From positions 1 through 11,462 of the forward strand of contig JALVEU010000161.1 of NCBI GenBank assembly GCA_027030565.1: a stretch of 11,462 bases of DNA. The letters are read 5' to 3'. The position numbers and the translations under genes were made by a program. The stretch's first letter is position 1. The number at the start of each line of letters is the position of its first letter. Below, piece by piece: positions 1 through 9,159 of the stretch. The notes under the pieces were generated by a model. The model ran no database searches, had not been told where the DNA came from, and worked only from the letters and a program-made list of their open reading frames with translations. Source of the stretch: Gammaproteobacteria bacterium (GTDB lineage: Bacteria; Pseudomonadota; Gammaproteobacteria; JAJDOJ01).

Positions 1-1
1 C

Positions 2-3000
2 GTGCGTCTCGGACCCGGCGAGTCGGTGCACCTCTGGCTCCCCGCCCACGAGCGCCTGCGCCTGGCCCCACAGGAGGAGACGCCCCCGCCGAAGATCCGC
101 GTGGCGCAAACGCCCGGTCTGTGGGCGGCGTACCGGCCCACGGCGGGACCCGAAGACATGCTGCTCGTTGCGCCGGACGCGACCGGTCCGCTGGTGGTGG
201 AGCTGGCCAACCCCGCACGCGAGGGCCCGGATCTGGTCTTTCGAGCATGGATCTCCCGGACTCTCCAGCGGGAATCGGCACCGTACCCCGAGCCCCTGGC
301 TCTCCCGGGACCGAAGCGACACCTGCGCGTGGCGGGTCACTTGGAGACACGTCCGGTCTCGGCCCTGGAGCCCGGCATGCCTCTGGAGCAGGTGGTACGG
401 GGGCCGGCCCGTGTGGCCCTGCGCGTCTTCCCCCGATACGAACAGGCCCCGGCCACGACACGTGCCGTCCATCGGCTCGAGCTCCGCCTCGACGGCGATC
501 CGGCGACAGACTGGCTCCTGGAGGCCGGAGTCCAGCCGGACACACCCCGCTACGTCGACGGACGGCCCCGCTCTCTCGGCGTTGGAGAGACCGTGTATCT
601 GGAGGTGCCGGCCGGCGACCATCGGCTGGGCATCGAATCCAGTCATCCCGCCTACGTCCATGCGAGACGCTCCCGTGGCCGGGGCGACATGCTGCTGCCG
701 GGGCTCAACGCGCCACGGGGGCTCGACCGGTGCTATGCCGAGACCGATCTGCCCCCGACCCTGGAGCACCCTCCCGGCGCAGAGTTGCGCACGGTCTGCG
801 CGGAGCGCCGACCGGAGACGGTGATACGTCGGGCCCTGGCATTGGCCCGCGACAACCGGGCCGAGGACAGCGGCCTGGCAGCCGCGGCGGTCCTGCAAAG
901 GGCCGCCCGCGCCCATCCCGGCGCCGCTCCAGCATTGCGGGCCGCCGCCGAGCGGGTACGGATGCGGTATACGCAGTGGACGGACCTCTTTCCCCTGGGT
1001 CTGGATGCTCCCGGACACTTCGTGTGGTACCGGATCTCCCCCCTGAACGACGACCCCTCGCACGAGCCCAAGCGCCTCCTGGACACGCACTTCCTGGCCG
1101 TACAGCGCACTCGCAGGCCTCGTGCGATGTTCACGCCCCTGGCCCCCGGCCAACGTCTGGTGTTCGCCCCCCACGCCTCCCGCATCCTCGGCGAGCTCCA
1201 ACTCCTGGTCCAACCCGCGGCGGACACCGCTGCCACCCTGGAGCTGACGCTCGATGGGGGCGAGCCCCTGGAGCTGCAGCTGGACCCCGCGTCTTCCTCC
1301 ATGCCGGCGCGCTATTGGGGTGTCGGGCGCACCGAGGCCCTGGCCGCGTGGCTGGAGGCCACCGAGCCGTGGGCGCCGCCGGCCCTGCCCGCGTTCCGCT
1401 ACCGCGTGGCGCTGCCTGCGGGCACCGAACGAGTGACCATTGCCCTGCGGCCGGGGTCCGCACCCGTGGCCGTGGCCCTGCAGCAGCGCCGCGGGCGCAC
1501 CGCACGCCTCGGCGAGGACGCCTACATGGATGCGCTGGCGCGGATCGGCGGGGCCAGCGCCGGACGCCGCCTGTTCGGCGCAGCCCTGCATCACGCCGAC
1601 ATCCTGCTCGATCCCGGCCGGCAGGGGGCGGCCACACCGATACTCGACGCGGCGGGCGTGGTGCCGGAGGCCCGCCCTGCCGCCGCCCTTCTGCTGGACG
1701 ACTGGCTGCCCCTCATTCGACAGCTTTGGCACGCGGCCGCCCAGTGGCGGTGGAACCTCCCCGAGGCCCTGCCCGCCGCCTCCGGGCAGCCGGGCGGACA
1801 GCTGACCGAGGCGCTGGCGGCCGCCCGCACGGCCACCGCCGGTGAGGACTCGCTGGAGACGCTCGCCCGATGGCGGCGCGTCCTGGACCTGGCCCCGACG
1901 GGCGACCCCGCACGCGACGAGGCCGTGCTGCACATGGCAGGGCTGCTGGAGCGTCGGGGTGAGCCGTACCTGGCCGAGCGCCTGCGGCGGCTCCTCTTGC
2001 TCCACGGGTCCACGCCCGACCGCCGCCTGGAGGCCTACCACGCCCTGCTCCAGGGCTATCGCCGGCAGGGGCGGGGCGCAGCCCTGGACGGCCTGCTGGC
2101 CACGGCACTGATGCACCTGGAGGCGGTATCCGAGACGGTGCTGCAGGATGCGGTGGAGCGCTGGTACGCGGCCGGGCGCGACGATGCGGCACTGCAGATG
2201 CAGGCATTGCTCGACAGCCCGTCCACGGATCCCGAGTACACCGCGGCCATGGCCCTGCGCACAGGCTGGCCCGAGCGTTTCCAACTGGCGCTGAAGGCCC
2301 TGGACGCCACCCGGGCGGCCCGGTGGCGGGCCCGGCTGTTGGCCGCCTCCGGCCATCGGGAAGAGGCGGAGGCGGCGGCCCGGGAGGCCAGGCTGCCCGA
2401 GGCCCCGTTGTTTGGCGAGACGGCCGGCAGCTGCGCCGACACGGCGCTGCGGGCCCGATGGCTGTGGCAGCTGCCCGGACCTCGGCGCTGGCGAGCGGTC
2501 ACGGAAACATTGGTGCCGACCGCCGTGTGGCGCCGCATCGAGAGCCGCGTCACCGGGACGGGTGGCAACGCGGTGCTGCTCACCGGTGACGAGCCCCTGC
2601 GCTTCGAGATCCACGGGCCCGCGATCCTGCGCTTGGAACTGCGCCCCCTGCATCCCGACACCCCTGACCCCGATCCGGTCTCCGGTTGGTTCCAGGTCAA
2701 GGAGGTGAACGGCGCACACTGGGTCCACCCCTTCGACGACAACCGCCCGGCCAGCGGACTTGCGCCCCTGCCCGAGGGCCGGCCGGGGGCGGCGATCACC
2801 GGCGATCTGCGACTCACGCCGGGCCGCCACCGGCTGGAGGTGGACACCGGGGGCGTCCCCGCGCTGCTGCGCATCCACGCCTGGCTGCCGACGGCCGGGG
2901 CCGGTCTGGTGACGTTGCCTCCAGCGGCACCGGCATCCGTCCCTCCCACGGGTCTGACCTGTACGCGGGTCGATGCCGTGCACATCCAGTGCAGGCGCAG

Positions 3001-5002
3001 GGCTACGTTGGACGACCCCGTCGAGCCCCAACGAGCCGCGACGTGTCCGGCACCGCCCGCGGACGGCGCCCTCCCCGAGCCACGGGACCTGCAACCTATG
3101 ACCCGCGTGCATGGCGGCGGGACTACGGCCTACGAGCGCGTCGTGCGCATCCGCTGGCGGCTGGCTCGGGATCGAAGCACGCCGGCCGCAGCGGTGGCGG
3201 AGGTGGCCCGGTTGGCTCACGAACACGGGGACGATCTCCGGCTGCAGGCCGTGGCACGTCCCCTCCTCCGGCATGCACGATGGAGGCCCCTAGAGCCCAT
3301 CGTGGGTAGTGCCGGCGTACGGCGCATCGAGCTGCCCGCCTGGACGGACGCCGCGCCGGCACTGCGTGTGCGCAGCCTGCTGCTGGAGGGCGCTTGCTCA
3401 CGGCAGGCCCGCCTGGTGACCTCCGGGCAGGCGCTGGTGTTCTTGCTGCGACTTCCTGAGCCCCGCACGGTGTCGGTGCAGTTGCATGCCTGTGCGGCGC
3501 TCACCGAGCCGGTACGCCCGATCCCATTCACGTTGTGGGTGGACGGGCAGGTGCGGAAGACCCTCCGCGCCGCCCCCGGGGCGAGCCCCACCACCGTCCA
3601 GTTGCGGCTGCCAGCCGGCGCCACGAGCCTGGCCCTCCGCCTGGCCGAAGCCGCACCCAACACCTACCTGGGCGTGCGCCTGGACGTACCCGGCCATTCA
3701 CAGACCGACACGATACGGCGCAGCTTCCACCTCGCCACCCGGCGCGAGCCCCTGCTGGCGTTCGTCGACGGGCCGGCCTGGCTGCGCCTGGACTGCATGG
3801 AACACGGCCGTTTGCAGACCCGCTACCGCTGGATCGAGCCGGGCCTGCAGGAGTTGCGCCTGGCCCCACCCTCGGGCGAGGACGAGCTCCTCTGTCGTGC
3901 GTACCGTCTGGAATGGCGCGACACTCCGCGTCCGGCGCCCCTGCGGGAGCCGCCCCCCGTACCGGAGACGACTTCCCCCTGGCCACAAGGTCTGTCCCTG
4001 TCCGCGGCGCTGCCCGGGGTCGGGGACGACCTGCCGCTAGACCGGCAGGGCTTGGGCACCCCCGGATTGCATCTGGCCTGGGTGGATCGCCTGGAGCCCG
4101 ACGAGGCGGAGCGCAACCGGCTGGGCGGCGAACGCTTCCTGGAGCTGAGGGGACTGTATCGCTACCGTGATCGCTTCCGCGACCGGGGCTTGCGGCTCAC
4201 GGCGCTGGGCCGCATCCGCGAGCACGGCGGCCCCACCTTCGGGCTCAAGGGCCTGTATCGGTGGCGACCCGTAGAGGACTGGCCGGACTTCCACCTGGTG
4301 GCACGCCTTTCCGGTTTCCTGCAGGACCCCGGCCGGACCCGCCAGGGCGGCGCCGGGACGCTGGAGAGCGCCTTCACCCTGCGCACCCGCGCGGTGCTGG
4401 AGCATCGCCTCGGTCCCCGCACCGTCCATCTCCCCCGCCTGGAACTCTTCGGCCGCGTGCTGAGCCTGGACGCGGATCAGACCCGCTACCACCGGCGCGA
4501 CCTCGATCGCGACGTCTTCACCCGCTACAAGGCGGAGCATCGATACGGCTGGAAACTCGCCGATACCCTGCGCCACCGCCCCTGGCTCGACACCCTCTGG
4601 GAGGCCGGGATCGCACTGGTGAGCAACGAGACGCTCGATCCCACCCGCCCCGACCATTGGGAAGGGAGGCTGCGCTGGCGGCAGCGCTTGGGCGCGTTCG
4701 AGCTGGGCCTCGGCTACCGGCTGCGCCGCTACCTGGCCGACGAAGACCGCGACGATGGATTCTTCGACCACCGCCTGCGGCTGTCGGCCGCCGGTGAGCA
4801 CTGGAGCCTGCGCCAGCAGCGTTTCTTCTGGTCCCTGTCGGTGGAGTACGACGTGGATTCCGGCGACACCGGCCTGCGCTTCACGCTGGGCTGGAGCGGG
4901 GGTGCCGGGCGCGGACTGCGGGACTATCTGCCGGGCGAACACGCCTTTCCCGGATTGGCCGAAATCCAGATGCCCCACGACACCAACCGGATCGGGCCAT
5001 GA
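2..5002 (+). CDS. Giant beta-sandwich/TPR-like protein with C-terminal beta-barrel-like region (5' partial)
   Basis: The frame is open from the window edge, so the true start and any signal peptide lie upstream; the GTG at position 2 is only the first in-frame start-type codon. I do not recognise a named family. Seen in the 1666 visible residues: beta-rich modules built around a GPA-type strand and a later LPAG turn (about 131-230, 385-500, 860-970, 1140-1300), separated by helical stretches. The longest helical stretch, about 600-810, has TPR-like spacing (for example YAAGRDDAALQMQALL). From about 1377 to 1635 there are alternating polar/hydrophobic strands rich in Y, W, R and L, typical of an outer-membrane barrel, followed by a tail of about 30 residues. 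Inference: an envelope protein with a periplasmic scaffold and an outer-membrane pore, comparable in layout (not in visible sequence) to the TPR-plus-barrel exporters PgaA and BcsC. Its stop overlaps the next gene as ATGA, so the two products probably act together. The barrel call is moderate and the polymer-export role is speculative. Confidence 0.5.
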   Translation: MRLGPGESVHLWLPAHERLRLAPQEETPPPKIRVAQTPGLWAAYRPTAGPEDMLLVAPDATGPLVVELANPAREGPDLVFRAWISRTLQRESAPYPEPLALPGPKRHLRVAGHLETRPVSALEPGMPLEQVVRGPARVALRVFPRYEQAPATTRAVHRLELRLDGDPATDWLLEAGVQPDTPRYVDGRPRSLGVGETVYLEVPAGDHRLGIESSHPAYVHARRSRGRGDMLLPGLNAPRGLDRCYAETDLPPTLEHPPGAELRTVCAERRPETVIRRALALARDNRAEDSGLAAAAVLQRAARAHPGAAPALRAAAERVRMRYTQWTDLFPLGLDAPGHFVWYRISPLNDDPSHEPKRLLDTHFLAVQRTRRPRAMFTPLAPGQRLVFAPHASRILGELQLLVQPAADTAATLELTLDGGEPLELQLDPASSSMPARYWGVGRTEALAAWLEATEPWAPPALPAFRYRVALPAGTERVTIALRPGSAPVAVALQQRRGRTARLGEDAYMDALARIGGASAGRRLFGAALHHADILLDPGRQGAATPILDAAGVVPEARPAAALLLDDWLPLIRQLWHAAAQWRWNLPEALPAASGQPGGQLTEALAAARTATAGEDSLETLARWRRVLDLAPTGDPARDEAVLHMAGLLERRGEPYLAERLRRLLLLHGSTPDRRLEAYHALLQGYRRQGRGAALDGLLATALMHLEAVSETVLQDAVERWYAAGRDDAALQMQALLDSPSTDPEYTAAMALRTGWPERFQLALKALDATRAARWRARLLAASGHREEAEAAAREARLPEAPLFGETAGSCADTALRARWLWQLPGPRRWRAVTETLVPTAVWRRIESRVTGTGGNAVLLTGDEPLRFEIHGPAILRLELRPLHPDTPDPDPVSGWFQVKEVNGAHWVHPFDDNRPASGLAPLPEGRPGAAITGDLRLTPGRHRLEVDTGGVPALLRIHAWLPTAGAGLVTLPPAAPASVPPTGLTCTRVDAVHIQCRRRATLDDPVEPQRAATCPAPPADGALPEPRDLQPMTRVHGGGTTAYERVVRIRWRLARDRSTPAAAVAEVARLAHEHGDDLRLQAVARPLLRHARWRPLEPIVGSAGVRRIELPAWTDAAPALRVRSLLLEGACSRQARLVTSGQALVFLLRLPEPRTVSVQLHACAALTEPVRPIPFTLWVDGQVRKTLRAAPGASPTTVQLRLPAGATSLALRLAEAAPNTYLGVRLDVPGHSQTDTIRRSFHLATRREPLLAFVDGPAWLRLDCMEHGRLQTRYRWIEPGLQELRLAPPSGEDELLCRAYRLEWRDTPRPAPLREPPPVPETTSPWPQGLSLSAALPGVGDDLPLDRQGLGTPGLHLAWVDRLEPDEAERNRLGGERFLELRGLYRYRDRFRDRGLRLTALGRIREHGGPTFGLKGLYRWRPVEDWPDFHLVARLSGFLQDPGRTRQGGAGTLESAFTLRTRAVLEHRLGPRTVHLPRLELFGRVLSLDADQTRYHRRDLDRDVFTRYKAEHRYGWKLADTLRHRPWLDTLWEAGIALVSNETLDPTRPDHWEGRLRWRQRLGAFELGLGYRLRRYLADEDRDDGFFDHRLRLSAAGEHWSLRQQRFFWSLSVEYDVDSGDTGLRFTLGWSGGAGRGLRDYLPGEHAFPGLAEIQMPHDTNRIGP

Positions 5003-8000
5003 ACCCCGACGCGCTCCTGTGTCAGGACATGTCCACGCTGCATCGGCGCTTGGAGCGCGACGGGCTGGCCACCCTGCGCCGTCTGTTCCGCGAACGCCTC
5101 GCAGGGCGCCACCCCAAGGCCGGGCCGCTCCGATCGGCGGAGGCCCTGGGCATCTGGCTCGACGTGCTGCAGAACGAGGTGGACCAGGCCATCGAACGCA
5201 TCGACCGGCTGCGAGGCCTGCAAGCGGAGTTCGAGGCCCGCTACGCCCATGCCGCTACGGCCGACGAGAAGCGTTTCCACGTCATCGAGTTCGCTCGAGC
5301 CATGGGTGCCTCGCGCGCCGGGCTGCGCGCCGACCGGCGTGCCTTCAGACGCTGGTTCGGCCGCGATGCCGTGCTGGACCGCTGCCGTAGGCGCATCGGC
5401 GAGACGGAACGGTACGTGCACTTCTGCCTGGACCGACTGGAGCGGATCCTGGTCCAGCACCTGGAGCAGATCCCCGAGCCGGAGCGGGGCCGGGCACTGC
5501 GTGGCAGGCGCCTGGAGACCCTGATCGAACCGCTGCTGGTGTACACTGGTGACGCGCGGCTGCGCACCGCCGCCCTCCAGGCCCTCCACGGCCCGCTGGA
5601 GCTGCTCCCGCGCCACGAACGGGCCGCCTGTCTCCCCCTGTCCGTGCTCCACTTCGTGGAGCGGGCCGCCGTGGATGCCTCTCAGGACACCTGGCTGCAG
5701 TTGGCCTGCCTCGGCCTCCTCGTACGGCTGGATCCGGTGGCATTCCTCCAGGCCGCAGAGCGTCGCATCCAGGAACCCGCGGAGCTGGACGCAGATCTGT
5801 TCGTGCGTGCCGGCATCGTGCGCATGGCCTGCACCCGAGCCACCGGGACCGACGCCGCGACGCTCCTTCAGGCCGCACTGCGCGACCATGCCCCGTTCGT
5901 CCGCCGTACGCTCGCGTGCCACCTGGCTCCGCTGCCTCTGGCCCTGCGCCAGGGACTGGCCGTGCACCTGCTGCACGAGGATCCCGAGCCGAGCGTGCGC
6001 CGCAACGCCCTGCGTGCCCTGGCGGAAGGGGCCTTCGCCGAGGCCGAGGCCTGGGCCGGACAACAGCTGTGCCGAGCGCTACGGGCCGAGCAGGACGAGC
6101 TCACCCTGCGCGCAGCCATGTCCGCCCTGCTGGCCTGCCACCGACGCCTGGTGGCGCACCACGCCGAGCAGGCCGCAGCGCTGCGGGCCACGGCCTGGTC
6201 CGTGCTGGCCCGCCTCCACGCCGAGGCGGCGAGCCCGCGCGTGCGGCGCTGGAGCGCCGAGCTGCGCGAAGGCCTGTGGTGTGAGAGCACGCCGCAGCGG
6301 CGCGCCCTGCACGAACGCCTCGACGCCTTCGCCCGGCGCATCCCGCCGGGTGGTGCCGCCGCCCTGCCCCGCAGGCTGCTGCGCGGCGCCGATCCGCAGG
6401 AAGCCCGGCGCGTGCTCGCCCGCATCGCGCACCACGACCATCCGCTCAGCCTGTCGGGGGGGGCGCTGCGTGGCTGGCGGCTGCACCGGGGGTTCCGGTT
6501 CCGATTCCGGCTGTGGCGCTTGCTGCACGAGCTGCGTCACCCGGCCACCGACAAGCGCCAGGCCTTTCCCCACTGGATCGGGCGTGTGTACTACGGGCGC
6601 GACCGCTTTCCTTCCGCTCGGCTCGCGGAGCTGACGCCCACACGGGTACCCGGCGAGCCGCTGTACCTGGCCGAGGAGGACGGCTGGCGCCCCTACCTGC
6701 CCCTGCCCGACGACATCCTCTCGGCCCTGGACGAATCCCTGCTGGCCCGGCGCGTGACCTACTGGACGGCCGAGGGCCGCACGGAGCTGATCCTGCCGCG
6801 CAGCCCCTGGCGGCGCCTGCGGATCCGCGCCACGCTCACGGCCCGGTTCGCGGCCCTCGCGGAACTGCGCAACTTCGACGAGGCACGCGGCATCCCGCGG
6901 GACGCCTACGCCCGCGCCTTGGCCCGCCTCGGCATCGAGCTGCGCCATCACCCCTACGACGAGCCGCCCCCCTGGCACAGCGATGCCACGGTGCGACGCA
7001 GCTTCCACGCCTGGGTCCCCCTCCTGCCGCCAGGCAGTCTGGACCGGGTACGCGACTACTTCTTCTCCTTGTATGAGAACACCTTCACGGAGCTCGCCTG
7101 GTTCGTGGGCGCCGTGGCGGCCTTGTTCTTCGGCGCACACACGGCCGCCAATCACCGGCTGCGCCGCGCACGCCGCGCCCTGGCCCTGGTCATGGGGGGG
7201 TGGGGCACCCGTGGAAAATCCGGCACCGAACGGCTCAAGGCGGCGCTGTTCAACGCCCTGGGATTCGCCGTGGTGAGCAAGACCACCGGGACCGAAGCCA
7301 TGTTCCTGCACGCCCATCGCTTCGGCCCACTCGTCGAGCTGCCCCTGTTCCGGCCCTACGGCAAGGCCACCATCTGGGAGCAGAGCAGTCTCGTGGTCCA
7401 GGCCCGGGACCTGGGGACGGACGTGTTCCTGTGGGAGTGCATGGCGCTCACCCCCGCCTACGTGCGGGTGATGCAGCAGGACTGGATGCGCGACGACCTG
7501 GCCACCATCACCAACACCTACCCCGACCACGAGGACCTTCAAGGCCCGGCGGGGATCAACATCCCCCAGGTGATGACCGAATTCATCCCCCCGCGGGCCA
7601 CGCTGGTCACCAGCGAGGAGCAGATGCTGCCGATCCTGCGCGCGGCGGCCGAGTCCCGCGGCACGCACACGCGAGCGGTGGACTGGTTGGACATCGCCAC
7701 CCTGACCCCGGACGTGTTGGCACGCTTCCCCTATGAAGAGCACCCAGCCAACGTGGCCCTGGTACTCGGCGTGGCGCGCGAGTTCGGGATCGACGAGGAC
7801 TTCGCGCTCAAGGAGATGGCCGACCGGGTGGTTCCCGACATCGGGGTGCTCAAGATCTTTCCGCAGGCCCCCGTGCGGCTGCGCCGCCTGCGCTTCGTCA
7901 ACGGGATGGCGGCCAACGAGCGCGTGGGCTTCCTGGAGAACTGGCGCCGCACGGGCTTCGCCGAGGAGCAGGCGCACCCGACGCCCGGCACCTGGCTCAT

Positions 8001-9120
8001 GACCTTCGTCAACAACCGCGAGGACCGCGTGGCCCGCTCCCAGGCCTTCGCGCGCATCCTGGTCCAGGACGTGGCCGCCGACCTGCATCTGGTGGTGGGG
8101 ACCAACATCGACGGGTTCCTCAACTACGTGGAGGAGGCCTGGCGCGAATGGGTGCAGCACTTCTCGCTGTTCGGCCATGCGGAGGAACCGCTGGCGGTGT
8201 TCCGCCAGCACGCACACCGGCTGCGCGTGGCCACCGACGCCCAGGCGCTGGGCACGCGGATTCGGGCCATGTTGACGGGACTGGGCGTGCCGCCACCGAA
8301 CGACCCCGGAGACACCGAAGCCGCCCGGTCGCTGCTGCAGGACCGGCTCGGCGCCGAGGAGGCGGAGGAGGCCATGCGATGGCTGAACCGCTGGCACCGG
8401 GAGTTGGCGGCGTACCGGGAGACCGAGGCCGAGATCGCCCGTCTCCTGGACGACCAGGAGGCGGCCAACCGCCGGGCCGCCCGGGCCCTGTGGGACTGGC
8501 TCTCGCAGCGACTCGTTCCGGTACGGGATCCACACATGGACGGCGAGTCCCTGGTGGCCTTCACACTGCGGCACACACCGCCGGGCTTCCGCGCCCTGAT
8601 CATGGGCTGCCAGAACATCAAGGGTCCCGGGTTGGAATTCGTCTATCGGTGGCAGGAGTGGGAGACCTGCGAGCAGGCCTGCAGGTTCTTGCGTGAGGGT
8701 GACGAACAGGAGCTCGTCTCAGGCTTGCAAACGCTGGCGGCCCTGCCCGACTACGGGTTGTTGTGCCGGGAAACGCTCGATCGCGCCCTGGCCACCGCCA
8801 AGACCCGGGAGGAGGCCCAGAACGAATACGCCGAGAGCCAGATCCTGCTCATCGAAGAACGCCTGAAGTCGGCGCGCGAGCGTGCGCCCGCCGAGGGGGA
8901 AGAGGCCATCCCAGGCTGGTTGGACCGTGCGCTGGCCGTGGTGGAGTCCTTCCTGGACGCCGGAGACGCCGTGCGCCGGCGGCGCAGGGCCGATCTCGTC
9001 TATCGCGAGCTGGCGGCGGAGCGGATCGGCCTGGCTCGTGCCGTGAGCGAACTGAAGGCCCTCAATCGCCGGCAGAAAGGGGGTTGGCTGCGCAGGCGTA
9101 TCCTGGGCGAACGCGGCTAG
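4999..9120 (+). CDS. Giant membrane-anchored PgsB/CapB-like Mur ligase family protein with HEAT-like N-terminal extension
   Basis: The second half carries the PgsB/CapB poly-gamma-glutamate synthase ligase motifs in order. They are the P-loop GTRGKSGT (737-743), KTTGTEA (761-767), ECMALTPAY (813-821), NTYPDHED (839-846), HPAN (915-918), PDIG (946-949), FVNGMAANE (966-974), NNREDRV (1005-1011) and NIKGPG (1206-1211). In this family ATP activates a carboxylate as acyl phosphate, which an amino group attacks to form an amide. A short hydrophobic segment (about 699-713) precedes the P-loop, as in PgsB, and would put the ligase on the cytoplasmic side. PgsB is about 390 residues; this protein has 1373. 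The excess is a helical HEAT-like region (about 150-480), an unassigned domain (about 485-690), a helical insertion within the ligase (about 1035-1190) and a helical basic tail. The ATG overlaps the upstream stop (ATGA), and no strong Shine-Dalgarno sequence is seen, so translational coupling is likely. The ligase family is confident; glutamate as substrate is inferred only. Confidence 0.8.
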   Translation: MNPDALLCQDMSTLHRRLERDGLATLRRLFRERLAGRHPKAGPLRSAEALGIWLDVLQNEVDQAIERIDRLRGLQAEFEARYAHAATADEKRFHVIEFARAMGASRAGLRADRRAFRRWFGRDAVLDRCRRRIGETERYVHFCLDRLERILVQHLEQIPEPERGRALRGRRLETLIEPLLVYTGDARLRTAALQALHGPLELLPRHERAACLPLSVLHFVERAAVDASQDTWLQLACLGLLVRLDPVAFLQAAERRIQEPAELDADLFVRAGIVRMACTRATGTDAATLLQAALRDHAPFVRRTLACHLAPLPLALRQGLAVHLLHEDPEPSVRRNALRALAEGAFAEAEAWAGQQLCRALRAEQDELTLRAAMSALLACHRRLVAHHAEQAAALRATAWSVLARLHAEAASPRVRRWSAELREGLWCESTPQRRALHERLDAFARRIPPGGAAALPRRLLRGADPQEARRVLARIAHHDHPLSLSGGALRGWRLHRGFRFRFRLWRLLHELRHPATDKRQAFPHWIGRVYYGRDRFPSARLAELTPTRVPGEPLYLAEEDGWRPYLPLPDDILSALDESLLARRVTYWTAEGRTELILPRSPWRRLRIRATLTARFAALAELRNFDEARGIPRDAYARALARLGIELRHHPYDEPPPWHSDATVRRSFHAWVPLLPPGSLDRVRDYFFSLYENTFTELAWFVGAVAALFFGAHTAANHRLRRARRALALVMGGWGTRGKSGTERLKAALFNALGFAVVSKTTGTEAMFLHAHRFGPLVELPLFRPYGKATIWEQSSLVVQARDLGTDVFLWECMALTPAYVRVMQQDWMRDDLATITNTYPDHEDLQGPAGINIPQVMTEFIPPRATLVTSEEQMLPILRAAAESRGTHTRAVDWLDIATLTPDVLARFPYEEHPANVALVLGVAREFGIDEDFALKEMADRVVPDIGVLKIFPQAPVRLRRLRFVNGMAANERVGFLENWRRTGFAEEQAHPTPGTWLMTFVNNREDRVARSQAFARILVQDVAADLHLVVGTNIDGFLNYVEEAWREWVQHFSLFGHAEEPLAVFRQHAHRLRVATDAQALGTRIRAMLTGLGVPPPNDPGDTEAARSLLQDRLGAEEAEEAMRWLNRWHRELAAYRETEAEIARLLDDQEAANRRAARALWDWLSQRLVPVRDPHMDGESLVAFTLRHTPPGFRALIMGCQNIKGPGLEFVYRWQEWETCEQACRFLREGDEQELVSGLQTLAALPDYGLLCRETLDRALATAKTREEAQNEYAESQILLIEERLKSARERAPAEGEEAIPGWLDRALAVVESFLDAGDAVRRRRRADLVYRELAAERIGLARAVSELKALNRRQKGGWLRRRILGERG

Positions 9121-9126
9121 CCGCAG

Positions 9127-9159
9127 GCCGGGCGGCGACCATCTAGAGACCCGCCTGGC
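9127..9159. other. Imperfect inverted repeat between convergent genes
   Basis: GCCGGGCGG (9127-9135) can pair with CCGCCTGGC (9151-9159) as a 9-bp stem with one G-U pair in the plus-strand RNA, around a 15-nt loop. It begins 6 bases after the ligase gene's stop codon and runs into the last codons of nirJ on the other strand. No T-run follows on either strand, so it is not a canonical intrinsic terminator. It may still help end or protect the ligase transcript. In sequence this GC-rich it may also be chance. Confidence 0.3.

Noticed and set aside
121..1845. Open frame of 574 codons on the plus strand in another frame of the first giant gene
   Set aside because: The product is dominated by R, G, P and A, as expected for an off-frame reading of GC-rich DNA, and it overlaps the continuous main frame.
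6079..8574. Open frame of 831 codons on the minus strand opposite the ligase gene
   Set aside because: It lies wholly antisense to the PgsB-motif-bearing frame, and its low-complexity H/G/Q/V-rich product has no recognisable motif. Long antisense frames are common in very GC-rich genes.
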